From positions 1 to 36,612 of the forward strand of contig PABD01000229.1 of assembly GCA_002702685.1 (NCBI GenBank): 36,612 bases of DNA, written 5' to 3'. How positions within the stretch are numbered: the first letter of the stretch is position 1; each line of letters starts with the position of its first letter. Shown piece after piece: positions 17,996-26,205 of this stretch. The translations under genes and the position numbers were made by a program. The notes under the pieces were generated by a model. The model made no database searches, was not told the DNA's origin, and was given only the letters and a program-made list of their open reading frames with translations. Origin of the DNA: Planctomyces sp. Lineage in GTDB: Bacteria > Planctomycetota > Planctomycetia > Planctomycetales > Planctomycetaceae.

Positions 17996-19972
17996 ATGTC
18001 GTTAACATCCCCCGCAGCATTGTTCTGGTTTCTGCTCGCGATTCCGATCGTGATCTTTTACCTGCTGAAGATCCGGCTCCGGCGTGTGCCGGTGTCGACG
18101 ACGATGTTCTGGAACCAGATCTACGAAGAGAAAAAACCGCGTTCCATCTGGCAGCAATTGCGGCACCTGCTGTCCCTGTTGTTGCAACTGCTCTTCCTGG
18201 CGCTGCTCGCCTTTGCCTTGACCGACCCGCTCTTCTTCTGGGAAACGGATCAGAAACGACGACTCGTCGTGCTGCTCGACCGCTCGGCCAGCATGCAGGC
18301 GAATGACAGCGAAGACGGCTCCCGGTTCGACGCGGCCAAAGACGATATCCATAATATGATCCGCACGCTCCGCAGTCGTGACGACATGGCCCTGATTGCC
18401 GTCGGCGCGACCTCGGAAGTCGTCACCGGTTTAACCGGCCACCACCGCACGCTGCATCAGGCGGTCGACAACATCGAAGCGACCGATCAACCGACTGTCT
18501 TCCGGGAAGCGCTCACGCTGGCGAACAGTCTGATCGAAGGTCACCCGAACGGAGAGATCGTTCTTCTGACCGACGGAGGATTCGACGAGTTCTCCGAAGT
18601 CTCTACCGCGAAGCATGTTTCGACGCAGCTCTACGGCAAACCTGACACCGCGAATATTGGCATCACCCAGTTTCAGATTCGCCGTAATCTCACCGATCCG
18701 GTGGGATACGAAGTCCTCGTGGAAGTCATCAATCAATCGGCGCAGCCCGCGGAGACACGCCTGGAGATGGAACTTGAAGGCGAGATCGTCGACGTCATCC
18801 CACTGAAACTGGAACCGGCACAATCCTGGTCGAAAGTACTCGAATATACATCCCCCACCGGCGGTGTATTGTCGGCGACAATCAATAGTGAAGACGCGCT
18901 GGCGAGCGACAACGAAGCCGTGGCGATTCTCTCCGAACTGGAGCCGCAGAAAGTGATCCTCGTCTCCGCGGGAAATCGTTACCTGGAGAAAGTTTTCAGC
19001 GCAATTCCGCTCGTCGAGCTGGAAGTCGTCACCCAACAACCGGAAACCGTTCCCGAAAATGGTGTCCTCGTCTTTCATCGGCAGACCCCCGAAGCCCTGC
19101 CGGCGGGGAACGTGCTGGTGATCGAACCCGAAGGTTCCACCGACCTGTGGACGATTGGGGAAAAAGCTTCGTCGCCGCTTATCGCGAGCCAGGACAAGGA
19201 GTCGAAACTAATGGCGCACGTGCGACTCGATAACGTAATGCTCTCGGAAGCACGCCAGATCGAACCGAAAATGGAAGTCACCCGCCTCGCGACCTCCGTG
19301 GAAGAGATTCCGATCTACTTCAGTCATGAAACAGACGCCCGGAAAGTGGTCGTGCTCAACGCCAGTCTCGACGAAGGTGACCTCCCCCTGCGAACGGCCT
19401 TCCCGATTCTGATCAGTAACGCCCTCAACTGGTTCAGCGGCGCCGATGCCGCGTTCCAGGAATCACTCGCCACCGGGGCCGTGCGCAAAATCGACGTCGC
19501 CGAACTGACTGAGCACGGGAATAAGAAACTGACCGCTAACTCGGAGGAATCCAAGGAGGCAGACTCGAACTCGGAGACAGATCCACAATCTGAACGGGTG
19601 CAGACGGAAGTCACCCCGATCATGCTCGCCGGTCCGCACGAATCCAAAACAGAATTGATTGCCCAGAACGACACCCTCTGGCTGGGGCCACTCAATCAGG
19701 TCGGCCTGTGGACGTTATCGCCTGTCGACGAAGAAAATAAACCGGTCGCCGAAACCAGTAAATCCTCCTCCCCTGCTCCTCAAATTCAGATTGCGTGCAA
19801 CCTGTCGAACCGCCGGGAATCCGATCTGCGCACTCCTGAACTTTCCGACTCGACGAAGCAGTTGCAACAGGCCGGTTTTTCATTCAGCCCGTTCTGGTTT
19901 TACCTCGTCCTCTTCGCCACCCTGTTCAGTTGCGTGGAGTGGTACCTCTATCAACGACGATGGATCGACTGA
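17996..19972 (+). CDS. BatA-like membrane protein with VWA domain
   Basis: A 658-residue protein. The N terminus matches the BatA (aerotolerance regulator) membrane module: a first membrane segment AALFWFLLAIPIVIFYLL, then LRRVPVSTTMFW and a second segment LLSLLLQLLFLALLAFAL. A VWA domain follows with an intact-looking metal motif LLDRSASMQAND (near 92-103) and EIVLLTDGGFDEF (near 183-195). A beta-rich and Ser/Glu-rich middle region leads to a C-terminal membrane helix FWFYLVLFATLFSCVEWYL (about 632-650). The membrane topology puts most of the protein on the periplasmic side or alternating around the bilayer. No Shine-Dalgarno is visible at the ATG. It is the third gene of the MoxR operon, 57 bases before the next. 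Confidence 0.88.
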   Translation: MSLTSPAALFWFLLAIPIVIFYLLKIRLRRVPVSTTMFWNQIYEEKKPRSIWQQLRHLLSLLLQLLFLALLAFALTDPLFFWETDQKRRLVVLLDRSASMQANDSEDGSRFDAAKDDIHNMIRTLRSRDDMALIAVGATSEVVTGLTGHHRTLHQAVDNIEATDQPTVFREALTLANSLIEGHPNGEIVLLTDGGFDEFSEVSTAKHVSTQLYGKPDTANIGITQFQIRRNLTDPVGYEVLVEVINQSAQPAETRLEMELEGEIVDVIPLKLEPAQSWSKVLEYTSPTGGVLSATINSEDALASDNEAVAILSELEPQKVILVSAGNRYLEKVFSAIPLVELEVVTQQPETVPENGVLVFHRQTPEALPAGNVLVIEPEGSTDLWTIGEKASSPLIASQDKESKLMAHVRLDNVMLSEARQIEPKMEVTRLATSVEEIPIYFSHETDARKVVVLNASLDEGDLPLRTAFPILISNALNWFSGADAAFQESLATGAVRKIDVAELTEHGNKKLTANSEESKEADSNSETDPQSERVQTEVTPIMLAGPHESKTELIAQNDTLWLGPLNQVGLWTLSPVDEENKPVAETSKSSSPAPQIQIACNLSNRRESDLRTPELSDSTKQLQQAGFSFSPFWFYLVLFATLFSCVEWYLYQRRWID

Positions 19973-20029
19973 GTTCGCACCCCGCGAGTCACCTTTGATT
20001 TTTCTCTTACGGATAAACCTTTCAGCACC

Positions 20030-22705
20030 ATGTGGAACAGTGACCTGCAACTTGAACTGACGCACCCACTCTGGCTGCTCCTCCTGTTGGGATTGCCGGT
20101 GCTTGTCGTCTTCTTCTATCGCAGCCTGGTCGATTTTGCGCGGCGGCAGAAGTTGCTGTCGCTCATCATCCGTTCGTTCATTGTGACGTTACTCATCTTT
20201 GCGCTCGCCGGATTAACATTGTTAACGCCGACGAAGGAACTCTTCGTAGTCGTTGCCGTCGATCAAAGCCTCAGCGTCGGAGAGGAAGCCGCGGCCAAGG
20301 CAAAAGCATTCGTTGCGCAAGCCGCCGATGTCCCCGGCGACCATGAAGTCCGCTACGTCGCCTTCGCCAGCGAACCGGGTCTCGTGCAGGGAGAACTCAC
20401 ACCACTCGTCGACAAACAAGAAGCGAGCGAGCGTGAAGAGTCCCTTGCTCCTGAAACGGAAGATGATGCGGACGGGACTGATGCAACTACGGAGAAACAG
20501 GCAGGTGAAGAAGAGGCCGACACACCGGATCCCCTCCAGGGAACCAATCTTGCGCACGCCATCGAAACCGCCCGCGCGGCGATTCCTCCGCATTTCGTGC
20601 CGCGTATCGTACTGTTGACCGAAGGAAACGAGACCACCGGTTCGGCGCTCGAAACCGCCGCCTATTCCGAAATTCCGATCTTCACCGTCCCGCTCCCCAG
20701 TCGCGAAGACCCGGAAGTGCAGGTGTCGGAAGTCATCGTCCCGGCGCAGGTCGCGCAGGGAGAACCGTTCTATGTGGAAGTCGTCATCGACTCCAACCAC
20801 GATGACGAAGTCGAAATTCAGATGTTCCGCGGTCCGCATAAAGTGGTTGAAGAAACACAGAAGATCACCGCGGGCGAGAATCGCTTCCGCTTCCGACAGA
20901 CCGTCGACCGCGAGCGGCTGGCCGAATTCTCCGCCGCTATCCGTCCGCAGCAGGATACCTTCGTCGATAACAATCAGGCGTCGGGACTCATCTATGCGAT
21001 CGGTAAACCCCGGGTACTCCTCGTTGACAGCCAGCCCGACAACGCGCAATTCCTGACCTGGGCACTCGAAGAGGAAGGGATCAGCGTCGATACCCGTCCG
21101 CCGCAGGGTCTTCCCGATACGCTCTCCGACCTGCAGAACTACGAAGCCATCCTGATCTCGAACGTTCCCGCAACCGACCTGTCGACGCGGAAGATGGACA
21201 TCATCCGCACCTACGTATCGGAACTGGGAGGAGGCCTGATCATGCTCGGGGGCGACCAGTCCTTCGGTCTCGGCGGTTATTACAAGACCGTCGTCGAAGA
21301 AGTCCTGCCTGTGCGGAGCGACTTCGAAAAGGAGAAAGAAAAACCGAGCCTGGCGATGGTGCTGATCATCGATAAATCGGGCTCGATGGGGGGCCAGAAG
21401 ATCGAGCTGGCGAAGGAAGCGGCCGTCAGCGCGGTGGAACTGCTCGGTCCGCGCGACCAGATCGGTGTCATCGCGTTCGAAGGAAGTTCCTACTGGGCCA
21501 GTGAAATCAGGCCCCTCTCCGAAAAGTCCACGCTGATCGGGAACATTCGCGCCATCGAATCGGGTGGGGGGACTTCGATGTACCCGGCGATGGAAATGGC
21601 GTACAACGGTCTGCAATCTGTCGCCGCGAAACTGAAACATGTCATCGTGCTGACCGACGGTCACTCGTCGCCTGGCGACTTCGCTGGCATCACCCAGTCG
21701 ATGGCCTCCGCGCGGATGACGGTCTCCACTGTCGGCGTGGGTGACGGAGCGGACCAGTCGTTGCTCGAGCAGATCGCGCAGATCGGTAAGGGGCGGTATT
21801 ACTTCTCCTCGGACCCGGCTTCTATTCCGCAGATTTTTGCGAAGGAAACCATGACCGCCAGCAAATCAGCGATCAATGAAGAACCGTTTATTCCCCAACA
21901 GATCCGCGCGACTCCGGTACTGGATGATGTTGATATGGAATCCGCCCCGTTCCTGCTCGGGTATGTTGTCACGCGCCCCAAGGCGACGTCCGAAGTGATC
22001 CTGAGTACGGAAAGCGGGGATCCGTTACTCGTCTGGTGGCGTTATGGGCTCGGAATGTCGGTCGCTTTTACCTCCGATGCGAACTCCCGCTGGGCTGCCG
22101 AGTGGCTCAGCTGGCCCGGTTACAGCAAGTTCTGGGCACAGTTGATTCGTAACACGATGCGGAAAAGCGAATCCAAAGGAGTCAGTGTCGCGCTCACCCG
22201 CGAAGATCAACAGGCGACGCTCGAACTCGATGCCGTCAATCTCGCCGGGCAGTTCCTGAACAACGCCGAAACCGAACTCACGCTGATCGACCCGCTCCTG
22301 AAGAAAGAGAACATCAAACTCGATCAGATCGGTCCCGGAAAATACAAAACCAGCTTCGATGTGCTGAAACCCGGGGCTTACCATCTTGAGCTCACGCAGA
22401 AACAGGGTGGCCAGGTGCAGTTCCAGCAGTCGCGCGGCATGATCGTCGGCTACCCCGACGAACTCCGCCTGAAACCGACCAATACGGAACTACTCAAGTC
22501 ACTTGCGGAAATGTCGGGCGGAAAATACGACCCCACCGCGGAAGAAATCTTTGAGAATGAATCCCGCACGACGGGGCGCCCAACCCCTCTCTGGCCGTAT
22601 CTGCTTGCGGCGGCGCTGGTTCTGTTCCTGGTTGATGTCGCACTCCGCCGGATCGACCTGTCGCTCTTCTTCCCTCAGTTCGTGGGAAACAGGACGACTT
22701 CGTGA
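20030..22705 (+). CDS. Large membrane protein with two VWA domains and a GATase-like domain
   Basis: An 891-residue protein. Two N-terminal membrane helices (PLWLLLLLGLPVLVVFFY and LIIRSFIVTLLIFALAGLTL) precede a first VWA-like domain with VVAVDQSLSVG (DxSxS, near 74) and IVLLTEGNETTG. A Rossmann-type segment (about 325-430), including RVLLVDSQPDN and GGGLIMLGGDQSFGLGGY, resembles the glutamine-amidotransferase-like domain found in such proteins. A second, complete VWA domain follows with MVLIIDKSGSMGG (near 440-452), GGGTSMYPAM and HVIVLTDGHS. A C-terminal helix (LLAAALVLFLVDVAL, about 855-870) re-anchors it. This architecture is known in planctomycete Bat-like clusters. It is the fourth gene of the operon. 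Confidence 0.9.
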   Translation: MWNSDLQLELTHPLWLLLLLGLPVLVVFFYRSLVDFARRQKLLSLIIRSFIVTLLIFALAGLTLLTPTKELFVVVAVDQSLSVGEEAAAKAKAFVAQAADVPGDHEVRYVAFASEPGLVQGELTPLVDKQEASEREESLAPETEDDADGTDATTEKQAGEEEADTPDPLQGTNLAHAIETARAAIPPHFVPRIVLLTEGNETTGSALETAAYSEIPIFTVPLPSREDPEVQVSEVIVPAQVAQGEPFYVEVVIDSNHDDEVEIQMFRGPHKVVEETQKITAGENRFRFRQTVDRERLAEFSAAIRPQQDTFVDNNQASGLIYAIGKPRVLLVDSQPDNAQFLTWALEEEGISVDTRPPQGLPDTLSDLQNYEAILISNVPATDLSTRKMDIIRTYVSELGGGLIMLGGDQSFGLGGYYKTVVEEVLPVRSDFEKEKEKPSLAMVLIIDKSGSMGGQKIELAKEAAVSAVELLGPRDQIGVIAFEGSSYWASEIRPLSEKSTLIGNIRAIESGGGTSMYPAMEMAYNGLQSVAAKLKHVIVLTDGHSSPGDFAGITQSMASARMTVSTVGVGDGADQSLLEQIAQIGKGRYYFSSDPASIPQIFAKETMTASKSAINEEPFIPQQIRATPVLDDVDMESAPFLLGYVVTRPKATSEVILSTESGDPLLVWWRYGLGMSVAFTSDANSRWAAEWLSWPGYSKFWAQLIRNTMRKSESKGVSVALTREDQQATLELDAVNLAGQFLNNAETELTLIDPLLKKENIKLDQIGPGKYKTSFDVLKPGAYHLELTQKQGGQVQFQQSRGMIVGYPDELRLKPTNTELLKSLAEMSGGKYDPTAEEIFENESRTTGRPTPLWPYLLAAALVLFLVDVALRRIDLSLFFPQFVGNRTTS

Positions 22706-22793
22706 AACACTGTTTGCTAATTCGGTACCATTCCGTAAACTGATAAGAGGTCTCACCCGAGATTGACTCGTTCGACTTTCATGGAGAAACAGC

Positions 22794-24350
22794 ATGGAGA
22801 ATCTCCTGCTTGAGAAATTAGAGAATGTCCGCCAGCGCCAGCGCCTGCAATCCGGCTTTCAGCTCGCCGCCATCGGGATGATTGCCGCGAATCTGTTCGC
22901 GATCGTGGCGTATGCCGCGCTCTGGTTCTCACCCGGGTTGGTCTCCCCCTACGCTATCTGGGGAACCATCATCGCGGGGCCCGTACTCGGATTTCTCGTC
23001 GGGTACTTCCGTTTTCTCCCCTGGACGGCCTCCGCAGCCGCGGTGGACCGCTGCTACAAGCTGAAAGACCACACCCTCTCCGCCCTCGAGTTCTCGCAAC
23101 ACACCAAGGCGGTGCCGCTCGAACAACTGCAGGTGGCGGACACCCTCAAACGAATTGAAACCATCAATGCCCGCCAGGTCGTCCCCTTCCGAACACCGCA
23201 CTCGCTCCCCTACGCGCTCGCCCTTCTGGCTGTCGTCGGACTCTTCGTGCTCTTTCCGGGCGAGGATCAGCAGGTCAATGCTTCTCTTTCAGAACCGAAT
23301 CCCGGACTGGTGGCCGTCGCGGGTGACCTGAAAAAGGATATCAAAGAGCTCGAAGAGTGGGCCGAAGAAAACGAGATGACCGAAGAGCTGAAAGAGCTCA
23401 TCGAAAAGCTGAATGAACAGGCGGAAGAACTCGAACAGCCGGAAGTCGATGTGAAAGAAGCGCTCGCCAACATTTCCGAAATGCAGGCAGCCCTCGCCGC
23501 GGAGCAGACGGAATTCAATCCGGAAGCGGTGAACTCGCAGATGAAAGCGATGGGCGCCGCGCTCATGGCGGCCGATCAGATGAAAGCCGCCGCGCAGAAA
23601 CTCGAAGCGGAGGACTTCAAAGGAGCCGCCGATGAATTCGAGAAACTGGAAAACCTCGACATGGAGCGGAAGGAAGCCAAAGCAGTCGCCGAGAAAATGA
23701 AGAAACTGGCCAAGCAGATGCAGGATGCCGGTCAGGGACAGCTCTCACAAACCGCCTCCGAAATGTCCGAGGCCATGGATAGTGGCGACAGCAGCCAGTT
23801 CAGCAAAAGCAGCAAGGAGATGGCCAACCAGCTTCGCAAACACGCTCTGCGTGACAACCTCAGTCGTCTGCTGGCAATGCAGATGGCGAAGCTCAACATG
23901 AGCAAATCCCAATGCAAGGCGAGCCAGGGCAGTCCCTGCTCCAAATGCGGCAGCAGTAGCTGTAGTGGAAGCTGTGATGGTAGTAAGAATTCCCTCGCAG
24001 AAGGGATGAACAAAAAGAAATCGGACAGCCCCTCCAACAACTGGGGCAAGCAGACCAGCGGCAATCTCTTCGGCGAACAGACCAAAATCGACGCGAACCG
24101 CCATCGCCAGGAAGTCAAAGGTCAGTCGGGTGAAGGTCCCACGGAGACGGAAACATCGAACTCCCCCGAAGGCCGCGAAGTCGCCTCCCGTTCGGAACGG
24201 GAAGTCTATCAGAAGTACCAGAAGATCTCCGAAGCGGTCCTCGAAAGCGAACCGATCCCCCTCGGCCAACGCCAGACCATCCAGAAATACTTCGAACTGA
24301 TCCGCCCCGATCAGACGGAACTGGCCCCGGAAGGAGAAACCGGGCCGTAG
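22794..24350 (+). CDS. Membrane-anchored coiled-coil protein with a cysteine cluster
   Basis: A 518-residue protein of no certain family. Three hydrophobic segments lie near the N terminus (about residues 23-45, 53-72 and 141-155). The loop SAAAVDRCYKLKDHTLSALE between the second and third resembles the membrane region of DUF4175-type proteins, but this is weak. After that comes a long Glu/Lys/Ala-rich region (about 180-360) that should form coiled coils. Next is a short cluster with five cysteines (CKASQGSPCSKCGSSSCSGS, then C), followed by a polar tail with KYQKISEAVLESEPIPLGQR. With three membrane passes the tail would be extracytoplasmic. GGAG lies eight bases before the ATG. It is the last gene of the MoxR operon, 88 bases after the previous one. 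Confidence 0.75.
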   Translation: MENLLLEKLENVRQRQRLQSGFQLAAIGMIAANLFAIVAYAALWFSPGLVSPYAIWGTIIAGPVLGFLVGYFRFLPWTASAAAVDRCYKLKDHTLSALEFSQHTKAVPLEQLQVADTLKRIETINARQVVPFRTPHSLPYALALLAVVGLFVLFPGEDQQVNASLSEPNPGLVAVAGDLKKDIKELEEWAEENEMTEELKELIEKLNEQAEELEQPEVDVKEALANISEMQAALAAEQTEFNPEAVNSQMKAMGAALMAADQMKAAAQKLEAEDFKGAADEFEKLENLDMERKEAKAVAEKMKKLAKQMQDAGQGQLSQTASEMSEAMDSGDSSQFSKSSKEMANQLRKHALRDNLSRLLAMQMAKLNMSKSQCKASQGSPCSKCGSSSCSGSCDGSKNSLAEGMNKKKSDSPSNNWGKQTSGNLFGEQTKIDANRHRQEVKGQSGEGPTETETSNSPEGREVASRSEREVYQKYQKISEAVLESEPIPLGQRQTIQKYFELIRPDQTELAPEGETGP

Positions 24351-24375
24351 GTTGTTCGGTAGTCATTAATTAAAA

Positions 24376-25155
24376 ATGGGGTGCCACTGCTAGCTCGTCT
24401 AGCAGTGCCGTGTTCGACATGCATCAGAGCCTATGACTTACTCCCGCCGCAAGACCCTTCGTAGATTCGAAAAATCTCGAGACGCACACGAACTTACGTT
24501 CTCATGCCAGGGTCGTCGTCCACTCCTGGTGAACGACGACTGGAACAGATTGTTGGCCGACCACATCAATCAGGCCACATCGCGTCACGGATACGACCTG
24601 ATTGCTTACGTATTCATGCCAGAACACGTGCACTTATTGGTGCTTCCGCACGAGAAGTGTCGATCTATCTCAGTCCTTTTAAGCGGTATCAAACGACCAT
24701 TTTCCTACCGCGTAAAACAGATTCTCGCCGAGTCGCATGATCCCCTTTTAGACGAACTCACCATTCAGCAGCGTCCAGGAATCAATGCTTTTCGTTTCTG
24801 GCTGGAAGGGGCGGGTTACGACAGAAACCTCACCAATACACAAACGTTTGAAGCAGCGATTGAATATATTCACAACAACCCGGCCAGACGTGGTTTATGC
24901 GAACGAGCAATCGACTGGAGGTGGTCGAGTGCTCGCCATTTCCTTGAGCCCGGGTCTCAATCAGACGACTCCCTGCCGAGATTGGACTCCATTCCCGTGC
25001 AATGGAAAAGTACTGGAAACGGGTTTTATTGAATCGGAGCCTCGTAATTGGTTGGGATGAAGATAGGTCATCTCACAGGTTCAGGACTGATAAACGCGAA
25101 TCGAGGTTGACCGTCGCTCTCGGCACTGCTAGGCAAGCTAGCAGTGGCACCCCAT
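24376..25155. mobile_element. RAYT transposase element bounded by REP hairpins (family A)
   Basis: The ends are a perfect 19-bp inverted repeat: ATGGGGTGCCACTGCTAGC (24376-24394) and its reverse complement (25137-25155). Each end continues into a second complementary block, CTAGCAGTGCCG (24399-24410) and CGGCACTGCTAG (25121-25132). Each end therefore folds as a hairpin of about nine base pairs with a short loop. The single gene inside is a Y1-type (REP-associated tyrosine) transposase. No flanking target duplication is visible, as expected for HUH-type transposition. The element lies between the MoxR operon and the AhpD-like gene. Confidence 0.85.
24433..25032 (+). CDS. REP-associated tyrosine transposase (RAYT, Y1_Tnp)
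   Basis: A 199-residue protein. The HUH-type metal-binding motif is EHVHLLV within YVFMPEHVHLLVLPHEKC (about residues 54-71). Other conserved parts are HELTFSCQGRRPLL near the start, then FWLEGAGYDRNL and AIEYIHNNPARRGLCERAID with WRWSSARHF. The last two blocks carry the candidate catalytic tyrosines. RAYTs cut and join single-stranded REP sequences and are domesticated in many genomes. The reading frame is intact and of normal length, and the gene is centred between matching REP hairpins, so it may still be active. Start ATG 24433; no strong ribosome site is seen. Confidence 0.92.
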   Translation: MTYSRRKTLRRFEKSRDAHELTFSCQGRRPLLVNDDWNRLLADHINQATSRHGYDLIAYVFMPEHVHLLVLPHEKCRSISVLLSGIKRPFSYRVKQILAESHDPLLDELTIQQRPGINAFRFWLEGAGYDRNLTNTQTFEAAIEYIHNNPARRGLCERAIDWRWSSARHFLEPGSQSDDSLPRLDSIPVQWKSTGNGFY

Positions 25156-25321
25156 CTCTTCTATCCTCTCCCCCCCGGCGGGCTTTTTCGTGCCAGCTTC
25201 CCCATCCTCGACTTCACCGGCAGGTCGACTATAATGGCCCTGCAGAGCAGCCGCTCCTCTTCTCTTCAGCTGTCCGTGTGTCTTTTTTTTTGTGACTTTA
25301 TTGATTGGAAATATTGCCGAC
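25156..25321 (+). other. Short leader of the AhpD-like gene
   Basis: This gap between the RAYT element and ATG 25322 holds a C-rich run, CTCTCCCCCCCGGCGGGCTTTTT at about 25166-25188, and a run of nine T near 25281-25290. No gene is visible in it. Confidence 0.3.
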
Positions 25322-25948
25322 ATGACGACGATCACGCCGTTACCGGAATCCGAAGCACAGGACAAAGTGGCGCAGACATATGACCGTATCAAGGAAATGC
25401 TGGAAACGGACGCCGTTCCCGAACCGTTCCTCATCTATGCTCGCGTTCCCGCCTTCCTCCAGGACTTCTTCATGAACTTCAAGAAGTTCGTGCTGAAAGA
25501 AGGCAAAATCGATCCGCTCACCAAGGCGTATCTCGGTCTGTCGGTCAGTTCGCTCTACCGCTGCAAACCCTGGATCGAATTCTTCGACCAGCGTGCTCAG
25601 CAGCTCGGCGCGACCGAAACACAACTTCAGGAAGTGCTGGCGGTGGCCGCGACCAACAGCATGTACAACGCGTTCTTCAAATTCCGCGACATCAGCGGCA
25701 GTGCCCTGTTCGAAGGGTTGCCGGTGGGACTGCGGGCCCACACCTTCTCGGCGACCTCACTCGACGAAACCACCGTCGAGCTGATCAACATCGCGCTGAG
25801 CGACCTTAACGCGTGTAAACCGTGCGTGACCGGGCACTTGGCGAAAGTGCGGGAACTCGGCGTGAAAGACGAAGCCGTCCTGGAAGCGATCCAGTGTACC
25901 GCGACCATGGTTGCGGGAATTCAATTCCTGAATTCGGCGACCGTCTGA
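25322..25948 (+). CDS. AhpD-like / carboxymuconolactone decarboxylase-family protein
   Basis: A 208-residue all-helical protein of the AhpD-like superfamily, apparently two tandem AhpD units. The second has the typical motif CKPCVTGHLAKVRELG with CxxC followed by His (cysteines near residues 165 and 168). The first has the matching position YRCKPWIEFF, where the second cysteine is replaced by Trp. Members with CxxC act as thiol peroxidase partners or disulfide reductants in defence against peroxides. I chose ATG 25322; an upstream GTG at 25292 would add ten residues but follows a T-run and lacks a ribosome site. It is probably its own unit. Confidence 0.82.
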   Translation: MTTITPLPESEAQDKVAQTYDRIKEMLETDAVPEPFLIYARVPAFLQDFFMNFKKFVLKEGKIDPLTKAYLGLSVSSLYRCKPWIEFFDQRAQQLGATETQLQEVLAVAATNSMYNAFFKFRDISGSALFEGLPVGLRAHTFSATSLDETTVELINIALSDLNACKPCVTGHLAKVRELGVKDEAVLEAIQCTATMVAGIQFLNSATV

Positions 25949-26205
25949 GATCGCGGTGCCGGAACAATCGGTATAAGCCCCCGCCTGGTATAGATTTGCT
26001 TGACCGACGGACGAACATCAATAACAATTGATATGAGTTTCGCCACCTCCTCGTGGGTGGGGAACACCCTTTCGGACGCGATCCGCTTCCAAACAGACAT
26101 TCCCGGGAAACGGTCCGCTGCCACTCCCCCCTGCCTCTTGTTCAGTCGACTCGCCGCCTGCTCCCCGCGACCAGGACTGATCCCTCCCTGATAAAGACCT
26201 GCCTT

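Noticed and set aside
20222-21664. A 480-codon open frame on the minus strand
   Set aside because: It is antisense to the double-VWA gene and has a composition typical of a shadow frame.
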